Below, one piece after another: positions 1-6,531 of a stretch of DNA of 10,456 bases. The DNA comes from Chloroflexota bacterium (lineage in GTDB: Bacteria; Chloroflexota; Limnocylindria; Limnocylindrales; CSP1-4), in the NCBI GenBank assembly GCA_021785115.1, contig JAJYGO010000050.1, positions 1 through 10,456 on the forward strand. The letters are read 5' to 3'. Under the pieces are notes generated by a model. It saw only the letters and a program-made list of their open reading frames with translations, searched no databases and was not told where the DNA came from. Each line of letters starts with the position of its first letter. Position 1 is the stretch's first letter. The position numbers and the translations under genes are program-made.

Positions 1-1
1 G

Positions 2-748
2 ATCGTCATCGGCATCGCGGGGATGCCCTACAAGTGCCCGCCCGCGCCGCTCGAGGTCGCCTTCCTGATCGACTCGGAGCTGCGCGCACGCCACCTGCGG
101 GACCGGACCGAGATGCACTTCTGCTCACCCATCGGCCGCGTCTTCACCATCGAGAGCGTGAGCGAGATGGCCACGCCGGTGTTCGAGGAGAAGGGGATCG
201 AGGTCCACACGTTCTTCAACGTGGAGGAGATCGACCCCGGGCGGAAGGTCGTTCGCAGTCTCGAGGGTGAGGAGCTCCCCTACGACCTCCTCATCCTGGT
301 CCCGCCGCACAAGGGCGCTCAGGTGGTCATCGACAGCGGCCTGGCCTCGGGTTCGGGATGGCTGCCCACGGATCGCGAGACCCTGCAGGTCAAGACCGCG
401 CCGGACGCGCCCGACGGCACGAAGTCACCGCGCCGCCCGCACGTGTACGCGCTGGGCGACGCGACCGACCTGCCCCTCTCGAAGGCGGGGTCGACCGCCC
501 ACTTCGAGGCGCCGGTCGTGGCCGAGCGGATCGCCGCTCAGGTCAGGGGCGTCGAGCCCGAGGCAAAGGCCGGCAACTACACCGGCAAGGTGATGTGCTT
601 CTTCGAGATCGGCGGCGGGAAGGCCACGCTGCTGCAGTTCGACTACAACCATCCGCCTCACCCTCCGAAGCCGAACCGTATCTGGCACCTCGGCAAGATC
701 GCCTTCAACAAGACCTACTGGTTCACCGTTCCCAAGGGCCGCGTGTAA
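2..748 (+). CDS. Sulfide:quinone oxidoreductase-like FAD/NAD(P)-dependent flavoprotein, 5'-truncated by the window edge
   Basis: The frame is open from base 2, and homology-like sequence precedes the first ATG (base 23), so the N-terminus, including the first dinucleotide-binding fold, lies outside the window. About 248 residues remain. Visible are a Cys in YKCPPAPLE, placed like the KCAGAP cysteine of type II SQR; the FAD-binding YALGDATDLP segment, which ends the second FAD fold; and, near the C-terminus, a Cys in VMCFFEIGGGKATLLQFDY, placed like the second catalytic cysteine of eukaryotic-type SQR. The tail FNKTYW...PKGRV is typical of SQR-like membrane-associated flavoproteins. Known role of the family: oxidise sulfide and pass electrons through FAD to quinone at the membrane. 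The cysteine pair supports SQR rather than an NADH dehydrogenase, but substrate is not proven. A double hairpin and an ArsR-type gene follow on the same strand, consistent with sulfide-responsive control (inference). Confidence 0.82.
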   Translation: MVIGIAGMPYKCPPAPLEVAFLIDSELRARHLRDRTEMHFCSPIGRVFTIESVSEMATPVFEEKGIEVHTFFNVEEIDPGRKVVRSLEGEELPYDLLILVPPHKGAQVVIDSGLASGSGWLPTDRETLQVKTAPDAPDGTKSPRRPHVYALGDATDLPLSKAGSTAHFEAPVVAERIAAQVRGVEPEAKAGNYTGKVMCFFEIGGGKATLLQFDYNHPPHPPKPNRIWHLGKIAFNKTYWFTVPKGRV

Positions 749-775
749 CACCGGCAGGCCCCGGCCGCTGGCGGA

Positions 776-812
776 GGAAGGCCGCCCGCGGCCTTCCCCG
801 GCCTCGCCGGGG
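776..812 (+). terminator. Tandem G+C-rich hairpins after the SQR-like gene
   Basis: Two adjacent inverted repeats lie 27 bases after the stop of the flavoprotein gene. The first pairs 776-784 with 789-797 (GGAAGGCCG / CGGCCTTCC, 4-base loop). The second pairs 796-802 with 806-812 (CCCCGGC / GCCGGGG, 3-base loop). They share two bases, so they could be alternative folds. No U-run follows, so this would be an atypical terminator or attenuator. An operator for the downstream repressor is possible but the repeats are longer and more G+C-rich than usual ArsR operators. The remaining 813-874 holds only the ribosome-binding site of the next gene and no convincing promoter. Confidence 0.45.
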
Positions 813-874
813 CTCCACGGCGGTCGCCGTTCCGTGGATACTGTCGGGGACTGTGCCGGATCGGAGGGCCGAGC

Positions 875-1303
875 TTGACCGACGAGCAGACCAGGCGCTG
901 GTTGCACCCCGAGAACATGCAGCTGGCCTCCGCCCGCCTGCTGTCGCCGGGCCAGGCGGAACGGCTCGCGTCGGCGTTCGAGCTGCTGGTGACCCCCACC
1001 CGGCTGCGCATCCTGCACGCCCTGGCGTGTGCCGACGCCCTGTGCGTGTATGACCTCGGGCTCCTGGTAGGCCTCGAGCAGACGACCGTCAGCCAGCAGC
1101 TGCGGATGCTTCGCGACCGGGGCATCGTGAGCCGGCGTAAGGTCGGGCGGCTCGCGTTCTATCGGCTGGAGGATCCCGCGCTGCGTGCTTTCCTCAACGC
1201 ATTCGACGGCCGAGCCGCCGGCAGTGGGGCCGGCGGCGGGGTGGTTTCGCCCTGGGCACCGGCCGGTTCCGGCGCGACGGAGGCCGAACCCTCGTCGCGG
1301 TAG
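875..1303 (+). CDS. ArsR/SmtB-family winged-helix transcriptional regulator (TTG start)
   Basis: This encodes 142 residues beginning with TTG, chosen because GGAGG (863-867) sits 7 bases upstream and no better start exists. The helix-turn-helix is clear: VTPTRLRILHAL (39-50), then the LCVYDL segment (56-61), recognition helix QTTVSQQLRMLRDRGIVSRRKVGRLAFYRL (69-98). The C-terminus (about 111-142) is Gly/Ala/Pro-rich and likely disordered. Family members are dimeric repressors released by metals, thiols or sulfide. Cys52 and Cys57 lie around the position of the CxC metal box, with Tyr59 where CadC has its second Cys. No His/Asp pair is visible in the last helix (DPALRAFLNAF), so the zinc-type alpha5 site is absent. 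Its position directly after an SQR-like gene suggests control of sulfide oxidation by a cysteine-based switch (inference). The gene ends 23 bases from the convergent nfnB stop. Confidence 0.85.
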   Translation: MTDEQTRRWLHPENMQLASARLLSPGQAERLASAFELLVTPTRLRILHALACADALCVYDLGLLVGLEQTTVSQQLRMLRDRGIVSRRKVGRLAFYRLEDPALRAFLNAFDGRAAGSGAGGGVVSPWAPAGSGATEAEPSSR

Positions 1304-1326
1304 GCCTGGCTGGCCACCCGGGCGAG

Positions 1327-2853
1327 TCAGTGCGCCCCGGCTGCCACCCTCGCGGCGCTCCGCTCGGCCTGCTTCGCCGCCTTCGCTTCCGCCTCCGCCT
1401 CGCCGGGTTCGGGTGGCGGAGGATAGTGGCCCGCGAGATAGGCGTCGATGGCGTGGGCGGCACGCTTGCCGTCGCCCATCGCGAGGATGACCGTCGCCGC
1501 GCCCCGAACGATGTCCCCACCGGCGAAGACGCCCGGCATGCTGGTCATGCCGTGCTGGTCGGTGAGGATGTAGCCCCACTGGTTGATCTGCAGCTCGGGG
1601 GCCGTGCGCGTCAGGAGCGGATTGCTGCGCGTCCCGATCGCCACCACCACCTCCTCGCAGTCGATGGTGAACTCCGATCCCGGGATCGGCACCGGGCGGC
1701 GGCGCCCGGAGGCGTCCGGCTCCCCCAGCTCCATGCGGACACAGCGCAGGCCGGTGACCCAGCCCTTCTCGTCGCCGACCACCTCGACCGGCGCGACGAG
1801 GAAGTCGAAGCGGATCCCTTCCTGGTCCGCATGATGGACTTCCTCGACGCGCGCGGGCATCTCCTCGCGGCTGCGCCGGTAGACGCAGATCGCCTCGTCG
1901 GCGCCCAGCCGCTTCGCGGTGCGGACGGAATCCATGGCGACGTTCCCGCCACCGACCACGGCCACCCGGCGCCCCTTGAGGATCGGCGTGTCAGAGTCCG
2001 GGTTCCAGGCGCCCATCAGGTTGACGCGCGTCAGGTACTCGTTGGCCGAGTACACGCCCTTCAGGTTCTCTCCGGGAACCTTCATGAAGACGGGCAGACC
2101 GGCACCCACCGCGATGAAGATCGCATCGAACATGTCGCGCAGCTCGGGCAGGGTGTAGGTCTTGCCGACGATCGTGTTGGGGCGGATCTCGACGCCCTTC
2201 TCGACCAGCCGGTCGACCTCCGCCTGGACGATGTCCTTGGGCAGCCGGAACTCGGGGATCCCGTAGATCAGGACGCCGCCGGGTGCGTGGAACGCCTCGA
2301 AGATGGTGACCTGGTGCCCGGTCTTGACCAGTTCGCCCGCCGCGGTGAGCCCGGCCGGCCCCGACCCGATGATCGCGACCCGCTTGCCACTCGCCCCGTA
2401 CGAGGTGTGCTCGAGCCCGTCGGCGTGCTCGTTGGCCCAGTCCGCCACGAAGCGCTCCAGGTAGCCGATCGCCACCGGCTTGCCGGTCTTGGCGCGGAGA
2501 CAGACCTGCTCGCACTGCGTCTCCTGCGGACAGACCCGGCCGGTCACGCAGGGGAGGGCGTTGTCGTCAAGGAGCGACTCGGCGGCGCCCTTCATGTCGC
2601 CCTGCGTCAGGTGCTCGATGAAGCGCGGGATGTTGACGCGGACCGGGCAGCCGTCCACGCAGTACGGCTTGGGGCACTGGAGGCAGCGCTCGGCCTCGAT
2701 GAACGCGAGTTGCTCGGTGAGGCCCAGGTTGACCTCGCGGAAGTTGGTGCTGCGGAGGATCGCGTCCTGCTCGGGCATGAGCTGGCGCTCGATCTTCATC
2801 CGCTCCTTCTTGCTGAGCACAGGGCGCTCGCCCTGGGTCGGCTGGTCGGTCAC
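1327..2853 (-). CDS. nfnB: NfnB/NfnL-type large subunit (NADPH-dependent glutamate synthase small-chain-like flavoprotein)
   Basis: The 508-residue product carries FAD and iron-sulfur clusters. Cys57, 60, 65 and 69 and then Cys102, 108, 114 and 118 form the two N-terminal cluster motifs (CLQCPKPYCVDGC; CVTGRVCPQETQC). Glu111 may be the Glu ligand known for one Nfn cluster. FAD fold: GSGPAG at 163-168. NADP(H) fold: GGGNVAMDSVRTAKRLGA at 301-318, then YRRSREEMPAR. The last FAD contact is GVFAGGDIVRGAATVILAMGDGK (441-463). GltD shares this fold, but the partner subunit upstream points to NfnB: the pair catalyses reversible, flavin-based electron bifurcation between NADPH, NADH and ferredoxin in the cytoplasm. 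The GTG at 2853 is chosen because it overlaps the upstream stop (GTGA) and the purine-rich AAGGTGGGGG precedes it. A GTG at 2874 is the alternative. After residue 478 there is an Ala/Glu-rich tail not needed for the fold. Confidence 0.88.
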   Translation of the reverse strand: MTDQPTQGERPVLSKKERMKIERQLMPEQDAILRSTNFREVNLGLTEQLAFIEAERCLQCPKPYCVDGCPVRVNIPRFIEHLTQGDMKGAAESLLDDNALPCVTGRVCPQETQCEQVCLRAKTGKPVAIGYLERFVADWANEHADGLEHTSYGASGKRVAIIGSGPAGLTAAGELVKTGHQVTIFEAFHAPGGVLIYGIPEFRLPKDIVQAEVDRLVEKGVEIRPNTIVGKTYTLPELRDMFDAIFIAVGAGLPVFMKVPGENLKGVYSANEYLTRVNLMGAWNPDSDTPILKGRRVAVVGGGNVAMDSVRTAKRLGADEAICVYRRSREEMPARVEEVHHADQEGIRFDFLVAPVEVVGDEKGWVTGLRCVRMELGEPDASGRRRPVPIPGSEFTIDCEEVVVAIGTRSNPLLTRTAPELQINQWGYILTDQHGMTSMPGVFAGGDIVRGAATVILAMGDGKRAAHAIDAYLAGHYPPPPEPGEAEAEAKAAKQAERSAARVAAGAH

Positions 2854-3686
2854 TGGGCGGCCCCCACCTTGCACGCCTCGCGGTGCGCGAGGGCTTCCTG
2901 TTCGAACGCGCGGTACGTGGTCAGGCGGTCTGCCAGCAGGCGGAAGTCCACCAGGTGCCCGTCGAACTCGGGACCGTCCACGCAGGCGTAGCGGGTCTCA
3001 CCGCCCACCTCCACCCGGCAGCCCCCGCACATGCCGGTCCCGTCGATCATGATCGAGTTCAGCGACACCACCGTGTGGACGCCGTACGGCCGCGTCATCT
3101 CGGAGACGGCCCGCATCATCGGCACGGGGCCCACGGCGAAGATCGTGTCGATGCCGCCCCGGTCCAGGAGGTCCTTGAGCGCCTCGGTGACGAAGCCCGG
3201 CCGGCCGTAGCTCCCGTCGTCCGTGCAGGTCACCACGTCGCCGTAGCGACCCAGCTCTTCCTCCATGATCACCCACTCGCGGGACCGGCCCCCGATGACG
3301 CTGGTCACGGAGAGTCCGCGCCGGTGCAGCTCCTGGGCGATCGGCAGGATCACCGCGGTCCCGACGCCGCCGCCCACGCACACGGTATGTCCCGACTCCG
3401 GCAGATCGGTGGGGTGACCGAGCGGACCCGCGATGTCCTGGATCGCCTGTCCGACTTCGAGGTCCACGAGGTCGGCCGTGCTCTTCCCGATCGACTGGAT
3501 GACTAGCGTGATGGTCCCGGCGCCGGGGTTGGCGTCGGCGATGGTCAGCGGGATGCGTTCGGCCCCGGGCCCCAGGCGCACGATCACGAACTGACCCGGC
3601 TTCCGGATCTCGGCGATGCGCGGGGCGCTGACCCTGAACAGGGTGACGTTCGGCGAGAGCTGTCGCTTCTCGTGGATCTGGTGCAT
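2850..3686 (-). CDS. nfnA: NfnA/NfnS-type small subunit (sulfide dehydrogenase / ferredoxin-NAD+ reductase-like)
   Basis: This encodes 278 residues of a ferredoxin reductase-like protein with an added iron-sulfur site. The flavin-binding barrel is at about 1-95, with RIPLTIAD (44-51) as the FAD motif and GPLG at 87-90. The NAD-binding half begins with CVGGGVGTA (103-111) and includes AVGPVPMMRAV (184-194). The C-terminal [2Fe-2S] site is Asp215, Cys220, Cys223 and Cys235 in IDGTGMCGGC...YACVDGPEFDGHLVDF, the 3-Cys/1-Asp arrangement known for Nfn small subunits. In Nfn this subunit binds NAD(H) and hands electrons to the large subunit. PyrK is the closest alternative, but the partner gene argues against it. 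The ATG at 3686 has AGGA 6 bases upstream. The last codons overlap nfnB by 4 bases, indicating translational coupling. Confidence 0.88.
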   Translation of the reverse strand: MHQIHEKRQLSPNVTLFRVSAPRIAEIRKPGQFVIVRLGPGAERIPLTIADANPGAGTITLVIQSIGKSTADLVDLEVGQAIQDIAGPLGHPTDLPESGHTVCVGGGVGTAVILPIAQELHRRGLSVTSVIGGRSREWVIMEEELGRYGDVVTCTDDGSYGRPGFVTEALKDLLDRGGIDTIFAVGPVPMMRAVSEMTRPYGVHTVVSLNSIMIDGTGMCGGCRVEVGGETRYACVDGPEFDGHLVDFRLLADRLTTYRAFEQEALAHREACKVGAAQ

Positions 3687-3846
3687 CGATATTCCTGTGC
3701 TGCGGTTCCGCTAAATGCATAGTGCGGTGCAAATGGTTCGGCGGCGACCCACCAGAGTTCGCGTAGGCGCGGGCCGAAGGTCACGAGGGCCCTGCCCGCC
3801 CGGGGAGGTGGCAGCGGGGCCGAGAAGATGGCCAGACCGGTGCGCG
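3687..3846 (-). other. Intergenic gap between fpr and nfnA
   Basis: This 160-base gap separates two same-strand redox genes and is the largest inside the minus-strand cluster. It shows short inverted repeats (GGGCC 3771-3775 with GGCCC 3788-3792; CTGCC 3792-3796 with GGCAG 3810-3814), which may be a weak terminator after fpr. An unusually A+T-rich patch at about 3711-3736 lies just upstream of the nfnA ribosome-binding site and could hold the nfn promoter, but I could not place a convincing -35/-10 pair. No coding signal is seen. Confidence 0.35.
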
Positions 3847-4701
3847 TCAGCCGTGGCTCGCCAGTTCCACCGCGCGGGCGGGGACACCTCCGCCGGCCGG
3901 GAGGCCACCCATGAGCGCCGCGTCCTTGCCCTTCGGCCAGTACAGCTCCTTCTTGACGTGCGGTTCCGGGAGGCCGTGGCCGTGCAGGACCGCCTCGGTC
4001 TTGAGGATCATCTCGGGGTTGCCGCAGATGTAGACCACGGTCCGGTCGGGGACGATGCCGTGCTCCGCGCACACGTCGTCCAGGATCGTCTCGACGCGGC
4101 CGGTCCGCCCCCGCCAGCCGGCGTTCTCGGCCGCGGCCGGCCTGGAGACGGTGGGCACGTACGTGATCGGCAGGCCGTCGCGCTGGTATCGCTCGAGCTC
4201 GCGGCGGTAGCCGAGCTCACGCGCGTACGAGACCCCGTGCGCGACGATGGTGCGCCTGGGCTTCCCGTCGATCAGGCCCGTGCGGATCATCGAGATGAAC
4301 GGCGAAATCCCGGTCCCGGTCGACACGAAGAGATGGGTACGGTCATCGTCCGGTTCCAGCATGAACCTTCCCTTGGGGCCCGTCAGGCGCATCGGGTGCC
4401 CGACGGGCAGCCGCCACAGCAGCGTGGTGAAGCGCAGGATCGGCACCAGGCGGACGTAGAACTCGTACCCGTCCGCGGCCGTTCGCGGCGACGAGGCGAC
4501 GGAATAGGGGCGCTGGACGAGCCGGCCGTCGGCGAAGACGCCGATGGTCAGGTACTGGCCCGGCTCGAACGGGACGGGTTCGCCCCGGCGCCGCACCCAG
4601 AAGTACGCCAGGTCGTCGGTCTCGTCCTCGCGGCGGACGAGCTCCGCGTTGTACTGCTCGGACGCGGAGTCGATGACGCGGGTGTCATCGGGCATGGTCA
4701 T
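3847..4701 (-). CDS. fpr: Ferredoxin/flavodoxin--NADP+ reductase family protein
   Basis: The 284-residue product has the FNR fold: FAD-binding barrel at about 15-118 with RPYS (64-67) and a following KGRF; NADP(H)-binding domain with GTGISPFISMIR (129-140), YICGNPEMI (224-232) and HVKKELYW (248-255). Bacterial Fpr proteins usually end at or near this aromatic motif. Here 29 further residues follow (PKGKDAAL then a Gly/Ala/Pro-rich end), an unusual extension that could alter the stacking of the terminal aromatic on FAD. The family moves electrons between NADPH and ferredoxin or flavodoxin. The ATG at 4701 is chosen because AGGGAGGT (4713-4720) lies 11 bases upstream. A second ATG at 4695 is nearly equivalent. 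It is followed 160 bases later by nfnA-nfnB, giving three ferredoxin/NAD(P)-linked flavoprotein genes in a row. Phenol hydroxylase-type reductases are excluded by the absence of a [2Fe-2S] domain. Confidence 0.86.
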   Translation of the reverse strand: MTMPDDTRVIDSASEQYNAELVRREDETDDLAYFWVRRRGEPVPFEPGQYLTIGVFADGRLVQRPYSVASSPRTAADGYEFYVRLVPILRFTTLLWRLPVGHPMRLTGPKGRFMLEPDDDRTHLFVSTGTGISPFISMIRTGLIDGKPRRTIVAHGVSYARELGYRRELERYQRDGLPITYVPTVSRPAAAENAGWRGRTGRVETILDDVCAEHGIVPDRTVVYICGNPEMILKTEAVLHGHGLPEPHVKKELYWPKGKDAALMGGLPAGGGVPARAVELASHG

Positions 4702-4783
4702 CGCGGCGCGGCACCTCCCTTGATCGGGACGCCCCCGGATCGTCCTCTCGTGGATGCCTGAAGTGTACGGCGTGGTGTCCGCC

Positions 4784-6064
4784 TCAGCCCGGCGGGACCA
4801 GTCCCGCACCGTCGGCCGCCTCCACGAGGAACACCCGGGGCGTGAGCCCGGTCCGCCGCGGGTACTCGTCGAGGACCACCCCGCGCAGCCGCCCCTCGGC
4901 GCCCCGCTCGACCAGCGAGATCGTGCAGCCGCCGAACCCGGCGCCGGTCATGCGCGAGGCGATCACGCCGGGCGTCCCGAGGGCGATGTCGACCATCGCG
5001 TCCAGCTCGGGGGAGCTCACCTCGTACAGGTCGCGCAGCGAGGCGTGGCTCTCGGCGAAGCAACGCCCGACGGTGGCGAGGTCGTCCGCCGCCAGCGCGT
5101 CGACCGTCTCCCGGACCCGCTCGTTCTCGCGGACCACGTGCTCGCAGCGCCGGCGGGTCTCGTCGTCGAGCCGGTCGCGGACCGACTCGAGCATCCCGGG
5201 CGTCACGTCGCGGAGGGCGTGGATCGAGGAGTTCGCGGTGTGCAGCACGGCGACGGCCGCCTCGCACTGTGCGCGCCGGGCGTTGTACTGGGAGGCGCTC
5301 AGGCGCCGGGGGGATCCGGTGTCGCACACCACCAGCCCGCACCGGTCCAGCGGCAGCGGCACCGGACGCCAGTCGAGCGTGCGGCAGTCGAGCAGGATCG
5401 CGCTGCCCGCCTGCCCCAGCGATTCCGCGGCCTGGTCCATCAGCCCGCAGTTGACGCCCACGTAGGCGTTCTCCGCGCGCTGGCAGATGCGCGCCAGCGT
5501 CATCCCGTCGACGGCTCCGCCGGCGGGCTCGGTGAGGGCCCACGCGGACGCGAGCTCGAGCGCGGCCGACGACGACAGCCCGGCCGACGCCGGGATCGTG
5601 CTGGCGAGCAGTCCGCGGAACCCGCGCGTCGGCACGCCGGCCTCGCGCAGGGCCCAGGCAGTGCCGGCGACGTAGTCTATCCAGGTTCCGGTCCGCGGCC
5701 CGATCGCGTCGAGATCGAACCCGGCCCGCTCGCCCGTCTCGGCCAGGACGATTTCGACCCGCCGGTCCCGGGCCGGAGCCAGCGCGATGCGCAGCTCCAG
5801 GTCGATGGCGGCCGGCAGCACGAAGCCCTCGTTGTAGTCGGTGTGCTCGCCGATCAGGTTGACGCGTCCCGGAGCCCTCACGACCCGCACGGCGCCGGGA
5901 TCCGCGCGCGCCAGCGGCTCGATTTCGGCCAGTGCCCGCCGGAGCGTGCCGGGATCGGCCGGATCGACCGGGATCGGGGCCAGGCGGTGGTGCCGTGCGC
6001 CCTGCCCGGAGGCCGGGTCGCTCGATACAGGCCCGGTCTCCGGCGTGCGGCCCGCCCCGCTCAC
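4784..6064 (-). CDS. galK: Galactokinase
   Basis: This is a full-length GHMP-superfamily sugar kinase of 426 residues. GRVNLIGEHTDYN (66-78) is the galactokinase signature, PASAGLSSSAALELA (158-172) the phosphate-binding loop, NCGLMDQ (205-211) holds the catalytic Asp210, and MTGAGFGGC (372-380) is the third GHMP motif. Known reaction: ATP plus galactose gives galactose-1-phosphate, the first committed step of the Leloir pathway in the cytoplasm. The start is GTG at 6064, chosen because it overlaps the galT stop (GTGA). This leaves about 30 residues more than usual before the first motif, a Pro/Ala/Gly-rich stretch. A later non-standard start is possible. The frame is open far upstream, but that is high-GC read-through across galT. 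All catalytic motifs are intact, in contrast to the decayed galT it is coupled to. Confidence 0.92.
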   Translation of the reverse strand: MSGAGRTPETGPVSSDPASGQGARHHRLAPIPVDPADPGTLRRALAEIEPLARADPGAVRVVRAPGRVNLIGEHTDYNEGFVLPAAIDLELRIALAPARDRRVEIVLAETGERAGFDLDAIGPRTGTWIDYVAGTAWALREAGVPTRGFRGLLASTIPASAGLSSSAALELASAWALTEPAGGAVDGMTLARICQRAENAYVGVNCGLMDQAAESLGQAGSAILLDCRTLDWRPVPLPLDRCGLVVCDTGSPRRLSASQYNARRAQCEAAVAVLHTANSSIHALRDVTPGMLESVRDRLDDETRRRCEHVVRENERVRETVDALAADDLATVGRCFAESHASLRDLYEVSSPELDAMVDIALGTPGVIASRMTGAGFGGCTISLVERGAEGRLRGVVLDEYPRRTGLTPRVFLVEAADGAGLVPPG

Positions 6065-6452
6065 GCCTCTGTCCTCGCCACGCGCAGGGCGGGATCCTCG
6101 ACGATGGTGGGTCCCGGCAGCGCCGCCAGCCGGCGCGCGCTCTCCTCCGGCAGCGTGTCGTTGAGGAAGAGCCCGGTCGCCGTCTCGACGGACGCCCGGA
6201 TCCTGGTCAGGTCGCGCGAGCGTTGGGGCGGGTAGAACTCCACGGCCAGGTGCCAGTCCTCCTCCGGGTCGGGTGCCTCGAGCGCCACCATCATGTACGG
6301 AGATCGTCGCCGTACAGCGCCCCGTAGCGTACGACCACCTCGCGGAGCGCCGCCGCCAGGTCCCGCTGCTGGTCAGGGCCGGGGTCCGCGAACCGCCCGA
6401 GGCCGTGTCGCCTCGCACGGACGTGCTCCTCGAAGGGCCAGCGCGGCGCGGC
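6061..6452 (-). pseudogene. galT: Galactose-1-phosphate uridylyltransferase remnant (C-terminal part only, frameshifted)
   Basis: Two minus-strand frames together spell the end of a GalT. Frame one (6452 to about 6300) reads AAPRWPFEEHVRARRHGL...LAAALREVVVRYGALYGDDL. Frame two (about 6300 to 6061) reads PYMMVALEAP...WHLAVEFYPPQRS...GLFLNDTLPEESARRL. They join if one C is added to the CC at 6299-6300 (minus-strand CTCCG read as CTCCCG); as written, frame one hits TGA at 6291-6293. About 130 residues of a usual 330-350 survive. The N-terminal two thirds, including the HPH nucleotidylation site, are missing, and the upstream DNA is instead the divergent lactonase gene. A usual HxH pair before EFYPP appears as HLA, another sign of loss. 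The stop overlaps the galK start. An assembly indel could explain the frameshift but not the missing N-terminus. Confidence 0.8.
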
Positions 6453-6531
6453 TCCATCCGACCGGCGACGTACACTTCCGCGCTGTCGGGCGCCCGGACG
6501 GGCGACGGCCACGGAGGAGGGAGCACGCGAG

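Noticed and set aside
425..1579. 384-codon open frame on the minus strand across the SQR-like gene, the ArsR gene and the end of nfnB
   Set aside because: It spans three supported genes in antisense or wrong frame and has no motif.
1330..2991. 553-codon open frame on the plus strand opposite nfnB/nfnA
   Set aside because: Composition is Arg/His/Asp/Gly/Leu-rich with no family motif, and it mirrors the codons of well-supported minus-strand genes; a high-GC shadow frame.
4754..6235. 493-codon open frame on the plus strand opposite galK and the galT remnant
   Set aside because: Low-complexity Arg/Pro/Ala/Gly-rich translation without motifs; galK on the other strand has all its signatures.
6061..6294. 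Independent 77-residue small protein
   Set aside because: The sequence matches the GalT C-terminal region, and the preceding part of GalT lies directly upstream in another frame.
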